Assembly (NCBI RefSeq): GCF_019972295.1
Contig: NZ_BLJA01000001.1
Coordinates: forward strand, 1,760,117-1,824,116
Length of the DNA stretch: 64,000 nt
Direction: 5' to 3'
Origin: Geobacter sp. AOG2
Lineage (GTDB): Bacteria > Desulfobacterota > Desulfuromonadia > Geobacterales > Pseudopelobacteraceae
Of the stretch, positions 47,200 to 55,555 are shown one piece after another. Both the position numbers and the translations under genes were made by a program. The notes beneath the pieces were generated by a model. The model saw nothing but the letters and a program-made list of their open reading frames with translations. It was not told the DNA's origin and made no database searches. The stretch's first letter is position 1. The number at the start of each line of letters is the position of its first letter.

Positions 47200-48222
47200 G
47201 TGCTCTTACTCGCCATTGAAACATCCTGTGATGAGACCGCCGCCGCCGTGGTAAAAGATGGCTGTCAGATGCTCTCGTCGGTGGTGTCGTCACAGATTGC
47301 CATCCATGCCGAGTATGGAGGCGTCGTGCCGGAAATCGCCTCGCGTAAGCATCTGGAGATGATTACGCCAGTGGTGAGCCAGGCGTTACGCGAAGCCGGT
47401 CTGACCATGAAGGATATCCAGGGGGTCGTGGCAACACGCGGACCGGGTTTGGCCGGGGCTCTTCTGGTGGGACTTTCTGCGGCCAAGGCGATTGCCTTTG
47501 CCCAAGCAGTCCCCTTTGTGGGCGTACATCACATTGAGGGGCACATTTTTGCCGCTTTTTTGGAACAGCCGGTGGCGTTTCCCTTTTTGGCGTTGGTGGT
47601 GTCGGGAGGACATACCCATCTTTATCTTGTGGAAAACTTCGGACGGTACACAACCCTTGGCAGAACCATCGACGATGCTGCCGGCGAAGCCTTCGACAAA
47701 TCCGCCAAGATTATGGGACTCGAATACCCTGGCGGTGCCCGCATCGACGCCTTGGCGCGGGGTGGGGACTGCCAGGCGGTACGCCTGCCACGGCCGCTGA
47801 TAAATGACGGCAGCCTCAACTTCAGCTTCAGCGGCCTCAAGACGGCAATGCTCCAGCGGATCGCCAAGCATCCCGTAACCATACCGGGCCAGGATGCGAG
47901 TGACCTGTGCGCCTCATTTCAGGAGGCGGTCTGCGATGTCCTGGCTTTCAAAACCGAGGCGGCTCTCAGGCAGAATGGCATTCAACGTTTGGTGGTAGCG
48001 GGAGGCGTAGCGTGCAACAGTGCCCTGCGCAGCCGCATGAACCGCATGGCGGCTGATCTTGGGGTTGAACTGCATATCCCCACATCGGCGTTGTGCGGCG
48101 ATAACGCCGCCATGCTGGCGGTTGCCGGCAATTATTATCTGTGTAACGGCTATGCATCCCCACTCTCTCAGGACGTCACCGCTACCTGGGAGATGGACCG
48201 TATCAAGGACCAGTTTTCATGA
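47200..48222 (+). CDS. tsaD: tRNA N6-threonylcarbamoyladenosine transferase TsaD
   Basis: Transfers threonylcarbamoyl to A37 of ANN-decoding tRNAs. The 340-residue ASKHA protein has AIETSCDETAAAVV, the metal-binding HHIEGHIFAAF, VVSGGHTHLYLVE and DDAAGEAFDKSAKIM, plus GGVACNSALR at the C-terminal half. The GTG start follows directly on the livF TAG, so expression depends partly on the liv transcript. It overlaps rsmA by ATGA. TsaB and TsaE are not in the window. Confidence 0.96.
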   Translation: MLLLAIETSCDETAAAVVKDGCQMLSSVVSSQIAIHAEYGGVVPEIASRKHLEMITPVVSQALREAGLTMKDIQGVVATRGPGLAGALLVGLSAAKAIAFAQAVPFVGVHHIEGHIFAAFLEQPVAFPFLALVVSGGHTHLYLVENFGRYTTLGRTIDDAAGEAFDKSAKIMGLEYPGGARIDALARGGDCQAVRLPRPLINDGSLNFSFSGLKTAMLQRIAKHPVTIPGQDASDLCASFQEAVCDVLAFKTEAALRQNGIQRLVVAGGVACNSALRSRMNRMAADLGVELHIPTSALCGDNAAMLAVAGNYYLCNGYASPLSQDVTATWEMDRIKDQFS

Positions 48223-49046
48223 CAACATTGCGTCGTCCACTCAAGTCCCTCGGCCAGAATTTTCTTGTTGACGGCAACATCATTGCCAAGATTATTCGTA
48301 CCGCCGAACCGGACCCGGAAGATAGCATACTTGAAATCGGCCCCGGACGGGGGGCGCTGAGCGACCTGCTGGTACAGAATGCCCGCAGGTTGACGCTCGT
48401 GGAGTTCGATCATGCCCTTGCGGCCGCCCTGAAAGAACGCTACGCCGGCAATGACCTGGTTACGGTTATCGATGGCGATATCCTGGAGCTTGATTTGGCC
48501 GAAGTGCTGGGCAAGGAGCAGTCGGCCTGGAAGGTGGTAGCCAACCTTCCCTATAATATCTCCACCCCGATTCTCTTCCGTCTGTTGGAGATGCGCGGCC
48601 TTTTTTCCCGGCTGGTGCTGATGCTGCAGCGCGAGGTCGGTGAAAGGCTTGTGGCCTCGCCGGATTGCGCCGATTACGGGGTGACGACACTGCTCCTGGG
48701 GTTGTGGTTCGACATTCGCCGGGAGTTCATTGTCCCACCAACCTGTTTTCATCCCCGTCCCAAGGTGGATTCGGCAGTGCTGAGTTTTGTGCCGCTTCAC
48801 CGCCCCCGGGTAGAGGTTGGCGATGAGGCTGTCTTCCGGAAGGTGGTCAAGGGAGCCTTTGCCATGCGCCGCAAGACCTTGTCCAACTGTTTAAAGGCGA
48901 CGGAACTGGCCTCGGTGGAAGATTTGCGTGAAATTCTGCAACAGTGCGGTATCGATGGTAAACGTCGTGGAGAGACTCTCTCCATGGAAGAGTTTGCCTC
49001 GCTTTCGCGAAGCTTGTCGAAGTTTTCGTCTACAGCGGAATTTTAG
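48219..49046 (+). CDS. rsmA: 16S rRNA (adenine1518-N6/adenine1519-N6)-dimethyltransferase
   Basis: The 275-residue KsgA enzyme dimethylates two adjacent adenines of 16S helix 45. The SAM motif is LEIGPGRGALSDLL, the catalytic N/D-P-P-Y-like motif is NLPYNIST, and the C-terminal helical domain includes FHPRPKVDSAVLSF and AFAMRRKTLSNCLK. It overlaps tsaD by four bases and ends the long ior-liv-tsaD-rsmA run with a strong terminator. Confidence 0.96.
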   Translation: MTTLRRPLKSLGQNFLVDGNIIAKIIRTAEPDPEDSILEIGPGRGALSDLLVQNARRLTLVEFDHALAAALKERYAGNDLVTVIDGDILELDLAEVLGKEQSAWKVVANLPYNISTPILFRLLEMRGLFSRLVLMLQREVGERLVASPDCADYGVTTLLLGLWFDIRREFIVPPTCFHPRPKVDSAVLSFVPLHRPRVEVGDEAVFRKVVKGAFAMRRKTLSNCLKATELASVEDLREILQQCGIDGKRRGETLSMEEFASLSRSLSKFSSTAEF

Positions 49047-49133
49047 CGGTGCCAAGAACAACTGTGGCAAGAGAGAGCTACACAACAAGGATGATATGTT
49101 CTTACTAGTTTTTCTGTGGCATTCTTAAAGGAA

Positions 49134-49175
49134 CTACAACAAAAAAACCGCCTTGTAGCGGTTTTTTTGTTGTAG
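49134..49175. terminator. bidirectional terminator between rsmA and mucR
   Basis: A perfect 18-pair stem, CTACAACAAAAAAACCGC with its inverse, encloses CTTGTA, and the T7 tract in each arm suits both strands. It separates the convergent rsmA and mucR genes. Confidence 0.88.
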
Positions 49176-49191
49176 CAATGGGCAGAAATGG

Positions 49192-49719
49192 TTAGGCTTT
49201 GGCCTTAGTGGTTTTTGCCTTAACCGGTTTCGCTGCCTTGACCGCTTTTACGGCGGCTTTGGCCTTCAGCGGTTTTGCCGATGCGCTCTTCTTGGCGGCA
49301 CGCACGGCGCGTGCCTTTTCCAGGTTGGCAGCCAGATTGTTCTCGTTGGCTGCCTTGCGGCGGGCCTCGGAATAATTTTTGGCGGTCAGGGATTGGCTCG
49401 CAGGGATATTGAACTGTTTGCGGTACTGGCCCGGTTTCATGTCGTGAGCCTGCTTGAGGTGGCGGGTCAGGGTCTTAAATCCGGTTTTGCCGCAGATCAG
49501 GCAACAGACCTGGTCGTTCTGAAAGGCCTTTTTGATAGGCATGGCGGGTGCGCCCGGTACCGCCGCGCCCTCTACTGTCATAGCGCCTTCAATTTCCAAT
49601 TTTTTCAACGTTGTGAAGACCCGGTTTATTTCCTGAATCAGATCATCACTGCTCATCTCCGTACCGGCCGCATGGGAAGAAACGATACCCGCAGTCAGCT
49701 CAACAAGAGTTGCTGTCAT
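49192..49719 (-). CDS. MucR/Ros-family zinc-finger regulator with lysine/alanine-rich tail
   Basis: The 175-residue protein has an N-terminal helical segment, then the Ros zinc finger CLICGKTGFKTLTRHLKQAH (residues about 76-95) followed by DMKPGQYRKQFNIP, as in MucR regulators. After that comes a long basic tail of Ala, Lys and Pro repeats (KPLKAKAAVKAVKAAKPVKA) like histone H1 termini. MucR proteins bind AT-rich promoters and behave as nucleoid silencers. The tail would strengthen non-specific DNA binding. It is monocistronic; GGAGGC precedes the ATG and its own promoter region is AT-rich with TTAATATTGATTT. Confidence 0.9.
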   Translation of the reverse strand: MTATLVELTAGIVSSHAAGTEMSSDDLIQEINRVFTTLKKLEIEGAMTVEGAAVPGAPAMPIKKAFQNDQVCCLICGKTGFKTLTRHLKQAHDMKPGQYRKQFNIPASQSLTAKNYSEARRKAANENNLAANLEKARAVRAAKKSASAKPLKAKAAVKAVKAAKPVKAKTTKAKA

Positions 49720-49909
49720 ACATGCCTCCTTAATATTGATTTATATTATTACGGGTTATCACAAAATCCTGGAATAAATCAAGAAAATAAATATGCAAAA
49801 ATATGTTAACTACAGATATGTCACATACAAAAACTAGTTGCTAAGCAGAAGAAGGATATGGCATGAAGAACAGCAGGGCAATAACAAAGAGTGAAACGGA
49901 ACAACAATC

Positions 49910-51256
49910 ATGACGCCACCATTATTCTATCTGTTCCTGATAGTATCGCTGATTTCGCTGATACTGTTGATCCTGGTACTTGCCCGGCTCTCGCGCATTG
50001 CTTCAGGCGCATCTCTTGATGTACGTATCGATGGTCTGGAACGTCAATTGGAGCGAATGGAGCGTTTGCTTCGCGACGAGCTCGCCAGAAACCGGGAAGA
50101 GGCTCAACTATCGGCCCGGCAAGCGCGCGAGGAGGAGACATCGCTCGTCAGCGCCCTGGGGGATTCGCTCCTGAAACGGATGAGCGAGATTGCCGGTTTG
50201 CAGAAGAATCAACTGGACATCTTTGCCGGACAGTTAAAAAACCTGACCTCAAGCAATGAGGGACGGTTGGACAAGTTGCGCGAGACCGTGGAGGACCGTT
50301 TGCGGTTAATCCAGGAGGATAACGCCCGGAAGCTGGAGCAGATGCGTGCGACCGTGGACGAGAAATTGCACGATACCTTGGAAAAACGCCTGGGCGAGTC
50401 CTTCAAGCTGGTCAGCGAACGGCTTGAGCTTGTCCAGCGGGGCCTGGGAGAGATGCAGTCCCTGGCTAACGGCGTTGGTGACCTGAAGAAGGTCCTGTCC
50501 AATGTGAAAACCCGTGGCACTTTTGGTGAGGTTCAGCTGGCCACCCTGTTGGAGCAGATCCTGGCGCCGGGGCAGTACGAAACCAACGTGGAGTCGAAAA
50601 AGGGGAGCGGCCAGCGAGTGGAGTTTGCCTTGCGCCTGCCCGGGCGGGACGGTACGGCGGAGGGGATGGTCTGGCTGCCGCTGGACGCCAAGTTTCCTCA
50701 GGAGGACTACCTGCGGCTGGTGGAGGCCCAGGAGAGTGCCGACGCCACTGCCGCCGAGGAGGCAGCCCGCCAGTTGGAACGGGCGGTCAAGGAGATGGCC
50801 AAGGCCATCCGAGACAAGTATCTGGACCCCCCGCATACCACTGATTTCGGCATCATGTTCCTTCCCACCGAGGGGTTGTATGCCGAAGTGTTACGGCGGC
50901 CCGGGCTGGCCGAGACGTTGCAGCGGGACTGCAAGGTACTGGCGGCGGGTCCAACCACCTTGGCGGCGCTTTTGAACAGCCTGCAGATGGGATTTCGCAC
51001 CCTGGCCATCGAGAAGCGCTCGGCAGAGGTCTGGACCCTGCTTGGAGCGGTGCGGACCGAATTCTCCAAGTTCGGAGCGGTACTCGAAAAGACGAGCAAG
51101 AAGTTACAGGAAGCGGGCAATCACATTGATCAGGCCGCAACCCGAACCCGGGCCATTGAACGCAAGCTGCGCGATGTGCAGGTGCTTCCGCAATCTGAGG
51201 CCGTGGCACTTCTCGACATACCGGAGATGAACGATGGGGACGAACCTGACCTATGA
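49910..51256 (+). CDS. rmuC: DNA recombination protein RmuC
   Basis: The 448-residue protein starts with a membrane helix (LFYLFLIVSLISLILLILVLA), followed by a long coiled coil to about 200 and the RmuC nuclease-like domain: VKTRGTFGEVQLATLLEQIL, LPLDAKFPQEDYLRLVEAQE and IMFLPTEGLYAEVL. It limits rearrangements at inverted repeats. A four-base overlap couples it to murJ. The start is ATG 49910. Confidence 0.9.
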   Translation: MTPPLFYLFLIVSLISLILLILVLARLSRIASGASLDVRIDGLERQLERMERLLRDELARNREEAQLSARQAREEETSLVSALGDSLLKRMSEIAGLQKNQLDIFAGQLKNLTSSNEGRLDKLRETVEDRLRLIQEDNARKLEQMRATVDEKLHDTLEKRLGESFKLVSERLELVQRGLGEMQSLANGVGDLKKVLSNVKTRGTFGEVQLATLLEQILAPGQYETNVESKKGSGQRVEFALRLPGRDGTAEGMVWLPLDAKFPQEDYLRLVEAQESADATAAEEAARQLERAVKEMAKAIRDKYLDPPHTTDFGIMFLPTEGLYAEVLRRPGLAETLQRDCKVLAAGPTTLAALLNSLQMGFRTLAIEKRSAEVWTLLGAVRTEFSKFGAVLEKTSKKLQEAGNHIDQAATRTRAIERKLRDVQVLPQSEAVALLDIPEMNDGDEPDL

Positions 51257-52833
51257 CTGAAAAAGGCAATATAGCGCGCGCCGCCGGAATCCTCGGCTCG
51301 GCAACCGTCCTTTCGCGGGTTATGGGCATGGTGCGCGATATGGTCGTATCGCGCCTGTTCGGCGCCGGATTTGCGACCGACGCTTTTTTTGCCGCCTTTC
51401 AGATCCCCAACATGCTGCGGCGCTTTTTTGCCGAGGGGGCTTTGACGTCTGCGTTTGTCCCTATTTTTTCCGAAACCCTCAACAAACGGGGAGAAGAAGA
51501 AGCCCGGGAACTTGCCAATACTTGTTTCAGTCTGCTGACCATCATCATGGCCGGCGTAACCCTCGCCGGTATTTTGTTCTCTCCCGCCATCGTCGGCCTG
51601 ATGTTCCCCGGATTCCATTCGGTGCCGGGCAAATTCGAGCTGGCCGTACTCCTGAACCGGGTGATGTTCCCCTATATCTTCCTCATCAGCCTGGTTGCAC
51701 TCTGCATGGGAATCCTCAACACGGTCCGTCATTTTTTCACTCCTGCCATCTCCACGGTATTCCTCAACATCTCCATGATCGTGGCTGCCCTCTGTCTGCG
51801 AGGCTTTTTCTCCGTCCCCATTACTGCCTTGGCTGCAGGCGTACTGCTCGGCGGTGTCGTGCAACTATTACTGCAACTACCGGTACTGTGGAGCAAGGGG
51901 TTTCCGATCCGTCCCCGTTTCGGTTTCAATCATCCTCAGGTGCGCCGTATCGCTCTCCTGATGCTGCCGTCGGTCTTCGGCGTCGGGGTCTATTATCTCA
52001 ATATTACCGTCAGTGCCATATTGGCCTCCTTGCTGCCTCAGGGGAGCGTATCGTATCTTTATTACGCCCAGCGGCTATTTGAGTTCCCTCAAGGTATATT
52101 CACGGTATCCGTAGCCCAGGCCGTGCTCCCTTCCATGAGTCGGCAGGCGGCCGAGGGCGACATACAGGGCATGAAGGAGTCCCTAGCCTTTGGCCTGCGT
52201 TTAACCCTCTTCATAACCATACCGGCTATGGCTGGACTGATGACCTGTTCGACCCCCATCTTCAGCCTGATATTCATGGGGGGGGCGTTCGACTATGCCA
52301 AAGCGGTCAATTCCGCCCAAGCGCTCTTCTATTATTCCCTCGGTCTTTCCTTCGTGGCAATGGTACGGGTCCTCGCCCCAGCCTATTATGCGCTCAAGGA
52401 TACCAAAACTCCGGTCTGGACAGCTTTCTGCACCTTTCTGGTCAATTTAGTTTTGAGCCTCGCCCTGATGGGGCCCTTAAAACATGGTGGGCTGGCCCTG
52501 GCCACCACCATTTCGGCCTTGGGCAACATGCTGATGCTGCTCTGGTTCCTGCGTCGCAAGATCGGCCCATTCGGTGGACGGGGAATTGTCGTCTGTAGCC
52601 TGAAATCACTGATTGCCGCCGTGCCGATGGCCGTCGCGGTCCGTTATCTGTGCGGTTGGACCGATTGGTCGCTTGCGGGTCATAAAACAGGCAAAGCCCT
52701 GGTGCTTGGCGGGGCTATTGCCACCGGCGTCCTTATCTACGGGCTCTGTGTCCGGCTGCTGCGGTCGGATGAGGCGCTTGAAATGTTGGCGCTGCTGAAA
52801 AGAAAACTCGGCACGAAAAGGAGTGCATTATGA
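51253..52833 (+). CDS. murJ: lipid II flippase MurJ
   Basis: The 526-residue MATE-like transporter flips lipid II across the inner membrane for peptidoglycan synthesis. It has about 14 hydrophobic segments and the motifs GSATVLSRVMGMVRDMVVSRLFG, AFFAAFQIPNMLRRFFAEGALTSAFVP and LFEFPQGIFTVSVAQAVLPSMSR. It is translationally coupled to rmuC (ATGA) and overlaps ogt by four bases. Confidence 0.95.
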   Translation: MTEKGNIARAAGILGSATVLSRVMGMVRDMVVSRLFGAGFATDAFFAAFQIPNMLRRFFAEGALTSAFVPIFSETLNKRGEEEARELANTCFSLLTIIMAGVTLAGILFSPAIVGLMFPGFHSVPGKFELAVLLNRVMFPYIFLISLVALCMGILNTVRHFFTPAISTVFLNISMIVAALCLRGFFSVPITALAAGVLLGGVVQLLLQLPVLWSKGFPIRPRFGFNHPQVRRIALLMLPSVFGVGVYYLNITVSAILASLLPQGSVSYLYYAQRLFEFPQGIFTVSVAQAVLPSMSRQAAEGDIQGMKESLAFGLRLTLFITIPAMAGLMTCSTPIFSLIFMGGAFDYAKAVNSAQALFYYSLGLSFVAMVRVLAPAYYALKDTKTPVWTAFCTFLVNLVLSLALMGPLKHGGLALATTISALGNMLMLLWFLRRKIGPFGGRGIVVCSLKSLIAAVPMAVAVRYLCGWTDWSLAGHKTGKALVLGGAIATGVLIYGLCVRLLRSDEALEMLALLKRKLGTKRSAL

Positions 52834-53348
52834 ACTGCTATGCGTCCCTGTTTGAAACCGGCTTCGGAGTAGGTGCCGTCCAGACCGGAGATCACGGCGT
52901 CTGTCGGGTGCATCTCCCGGTGAGTGATGATTCATACCAGAGAGAATTCAGGGGAGTGCCTTCATCCGAATTGACGCAACGGGTAGCTGAAATGTTGAAG
53001 CGCTACTTTAAAGGAGAGCGGCAAGTATTCGATGATATACTTTGTGACCTGTCCTCAGTGACCCCTTTCAGGAAACGCATTCTGGAGCTCATCCGTGCCA
53101 TTCCCTTCGGCAAGGTGTGGACCTATGGCCAAGTTGCCGCTTTGGCCGGAGCGCCGGGGGCGGCTCGGGCCATCGGCGGCGCCATGGCCTGCAACCCCCT
53201 GCCGATCATCATCCCCTGTCATCGCGTTGTTGCCGGCGACGGGAGGCTTACCGGCTACACTGCTCCCGGCGGCCTTTCCTGCAAAGAATATCTTTTGCGC
53301 CTGGAAGATGTTGAATTTAAAGGGCAACGAATTTTTCTGAAAAAATGA
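52830..53348 (+). CDS. ogt: methylated-DNA-[protein]-cysteine S-methyltransferase
   Basis: The 172-residue suicide repair protein removes alkyl groups from O6-methylguanine. The C-terminal domain has FGKVWTYGQVAALAGAPGAARAIGGAM, the reactive Cys in IIIPCHRVVAGDGRLTGYTAPGG and KEYLLRLE. The N-terminal domain is short and weakly conserved. It closes the rmuC-murJ-ogt operon; the next 284 bases hold DnaA-box-like repeats. Confidence 0.93.
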   Translation: MNCYASLFETGFGVGAVQTGDHGVCRVHLPVSDDSYQREFRGVPSSELTQRVAEMLKRYFKGERQVFDDILCDLSSVTPFRKRILELIRAIPFGKVWTYGQVAALAGAPGAARAIGGAMACNPLPIIIPCHRVVAGDGRLTGYTAPGGLSCKEYLLRLEDVEFKGQRIFLKK

Positions 53349-53474
53349 CAGTTATGAACAGGTAAACTTGGCATGAAATTTATTTGTTGTATCCAAAACA
53401 GCTGTTCACAGGCTAACTACCCAAAATTCAAAGAGGCGTGTGCAACATGTTGAAATTACATTGAAATACGTTTG

Positions 53475-53574
53475 TGTAAAAAAAGGGCAAAGTGTAAAAA
53501 TCGCTTGTAAAAATATAACTTTTGTATTTCATCAACACCGTTGTCCACATGTTATCCACAATTTTTGTGGATAA
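53475..53574. promoter_or_regulatory. AT-rich region with DnaA-box cluster and TGTAAAAA repeats
   Basis: TTGTCCACA (53541-53549), TTATCCACA (53552-53560) and the inverted TGTGGATAA (53566-53574) are the DnaA consensus or one base off it. The last two form a perfect palindrome with a 5-base AT centre, and the first two are one helical turn apart. Upstream are three direct copies of TGTAAAAA (53475, 53493, 53506). The whole lies between the convergent ogt and mazG genes. It has no U-run, so it is not an ordinary terminator. Confidence 0.55.
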
Positions 53575-53632
53575 GCCGAAACCTGTTGGTAAAAGGTGTC
53601 ACATTACTGTAACTTACCCCGCAGCAACCCCG

Positions 53633-54433
53633 TCATTCGAGTTTTTTGGCTTCTTCCCACAAGAGGTCCATGTCGGCGAGCGGAGTCTCATTAATCTTCT
53701 TGCCTTGTCTTATGAGGTTTTCCTCCACGTACTGGAAACGCAGTTGAAAGCGATTGATCGTTTTTCGTAGCGCCTCCTCGGGATTGAGCGATAGGAAGCG
53801 TCCCATGTTGACGATTGCGAACAACAGGTCTCCCAATTCATCCTCCATGCGGGTTTCATTGCCACCTTCCCAAGCCTCCTCAAACTCGTGCAATTCCTCC
53901 ATGACCTTGGCAAAGACCTGGTCTGCGTGTTCCCAGTCAAAGCCGACCCGCGAGGCCTTTTCCGTTATCTTCTGAGCCTTGAGAAGCGCTGGAAGGTGAG
54001 GCGGTACGCCGGACAGTGCGGATAGGCGTTCTTCGCCCTTCTCTGCCTTTTTGATTCGCTCCCAGTTCTCTATCTGGGAGTTGCTATCCTTGATCTGCAG
54101 GTCGCCAAAGACATGGGGATGGCGTCTGACGAGTTTATCGCAGAGTGTCTGGATAACGTCGGCCATATCGAATTCGCCTGCTTCTTCAGCGATTGCGGCA
54201 TGAAAAACCGGTTGCAGCAGCAGGTCTCCCAACTCCTCCTTCAGATGCTCCGGGGATTTTGCATCAATCGCCTCAATGACCTCGTAAGTCTCTTCAAGCA
54301 GGTAGCGCGTCAGGCTCTCATGGGTTTGTTCCGCGTCCCAGGGGCACCCCCCGGGGCCACGCAGTCGACGCATGATGTTCAGCAGCTCGTCAAAGGTGCT
54401 CTGATTGGCATGGATTTCATTCGTTGTACTCAT
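53633..54433 (-). CDS. mazG: nucleoside triphosphate pyrophosphohydrolase MazG
   Basis: The 266-residue enzyme hydrolyses (d)NTPs to monophosphates and pyrophosphate. Two MazG modules are visible: LRGPGGCPWDAEQTHESLTRYLLEETYEVIEAI and, in the second half, EEWEGGNETRMEDELGDLLFAIVNMGR-like segments with EEAWEGGNE and EDELGDLLFA; EELGDLLLQPVFHA supplies the first ExxD site. Its start overlaps the next minus-strand gene by ATGA. It runs convergent with ogt. Confidence 0.94.
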   Translation of the reverse strand: MSTTNEIHANQSTFDELLNIMRRLRGPGGCPWDAEQTHESLTRYLLEETYEVIEAIDAKSPEHLKEELGDLLLQPVFHAAIAEEAGEFDMADVIQTLCDKLVRRHPHVFGDLQIKDSNSQIENWERIKKAEKGEERLSALSGVPPHLPALLKAQKITEKASRVGFDWEHADQVFAKVMEELHEFEEAWEGGNETRMEDELGDLLFAIVNMGRFLSLNPEEALRKTINRFQLRFQYVEENLIRQGKKINETPLADMDLLWEEAKKLE

Positions 54434-55338
54434 TTTGCGGCCACCAGTTCGGCTGACAGTTCGTCGTAGACAGCCAGGGATTTTACGCTTGCCGACTCTT
54501 TCTTCGTGATGTCCTCGAAGGATTTCAGCTTTCCGTTGAAACGGCTGGCCTGGGTCTTCAGGCTGCTGGTGCTTTCGGACAGGAAGCTCTTTTCCTTAGG
54601 ATCGATATCTTTTTTCACCAGACCCTTGACCTTGTTCCAGTATTCGTCCGTTCCGCAGGCGTAGTGATTCACGCTCTCCAGAAAGGATAGGGCGCCGGAG
54701 GAGAGGTCGGCGACCGCGGCCAGTTTTGCATGGGCATCGTTCATATCCTTCAGGAGTTTCTGATCGGCATAGCGGGAGGCTTCGGTCAGCGATCTTTCGT
54801 CCAGCGGTTTGGTCGGGTCGATGGCCTCCACCAGGGAGATGAAGCGCTGGGACGAGTTCAGGTAATTAGTTACCGAAACAGAGGCACTGTTGAGTGCCAC
54901 GGTAAACTGGGTAATGAACTTGGTGAAGATCGAAGCCTGGCCGGCGTAGGGGACGGGAAGCATCCTGGCCACGACTGCCGCGTACGAACCCGCCTGGATG
55001 TAGCGGTTATAACCCGCCAAGTTGGCGCTCATCCATTTAACGAAGCCTTCAAAATCGCTGGTGGTCTGGCGTTGGGTCTTGACTTCGGCAGCGATCTCCC
55101 TGAGTCGTTGGACCTTTATCTGGCGCAGGCGTTCGACGGATATGGCCTTGACGGACTCAAGCTGTTTGACCTTTAGTTTGAGCCCTTCGTTCTCCAACTG
55201 GAGATTGAACATCTGCTCCTCGCTTGGTGTGGTCGGACCGCAGACATTTTCCTCGGCATGTACGCGGGCGGAGAATAAGAACACTAGGGCAACCAGAACA
55301 ACGGTTGTCCCGACAGATGAGCGTCGTGTTTCGAGCAT
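54430..55338 (-). CDS. exported coiled-coil protein, function unknown
   Basis: The 302-residue protein has a signal peptide (VGTTVVLVALVFLFSARVHA) followed by CGPTTPSEEQ; the Cys is after Asn-Val, so it is not a clear lipobox. A long coiled coil covers about 42-90 (MFNLQLENEGLKLKVKQLES), then a helical region, and a second Cys sits near 235 in HYACGTDEY. The two Cys might pair. I recognise no family. It is translated before and coupled to mazG, whose function it does not resemble. The promoter at 55390-55418 is a reasonable start signal. Confidence 0.6.
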   Translation of the reverse strand: MLETRRSSVGTTVVLVALVFLFSARVHAEENVCGPTTPSEEQMFNLQLENEGLKLKVKQLESVKAISVERLRQIKVQRLREIAAEVKTQRQTTSDFEGFVKWMSANLAGYNRYIQAGSYAAVVARMLPVPYAGQASIFTKFITQFTVALNSASVSVTNYLNSSQRFISLVEAIDPTKPLDERSLTEASRYADQKLLKDMNDAHAKLAAVADLSSGALSFLESVNHYACGTDEYWNKVKGLVKKDIDPKEKSFLSESTSSLKTQASRFNGKLKSFEDITKKESASVKSLAVYDELSAELVAAK

Positions 55339-55389
55339 GGTGATGCATCCTTTTTCGGTGATGGGGATGGTGCGTTTATGCGCGATTTT

Positions 55390-55418
55390 TATATAGCGCT
55401 GTGACGGCTACAATGCAA
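55390..55418 (-). promoter_or_regulatory. promoter of the coiled-coil protein-mazG operon
   Basis: On the minus strand TTGCAT and TATATA are separated by 17 bases, about 55 bases upstream of the start codon at 55338. Confidence 0.5.
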
Positions 55419-55458
55419 CGCCTTTCGCCATACTGAGCGTACCTGAGGCTACAATGAA

Positions 55459-55487
55459 TTGCATTTGGTTCTGCTCTGTACTACCAT
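55459..55487 (+). promoter_or_regulatory. promoter of the GGDEF gene
   Basis: TTGCAT (55459-55464), 17 bases, TACCAT (55482-55487). It is divergent from the minus-strand promoter, with less than 50 bases between the two -35 elements. Confidence 0.45.
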
Positions 55488-55555
55488 AGTTTGGAGTACA
55501 CTGAAATACTTGCCCGCGTTGCAGCCAAGCGGACTCGCGAGATAGAGGCTTATCC

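Noticed and set aside
53475-53574. The DnaA-box cluster as the chromosomal origin
   Set aside because: No dnaA, dnaN, gyr, rpmH or parAB gene is nearby, and genes on the left run toward the site. It is kept only as a DnaA-binding candidate.
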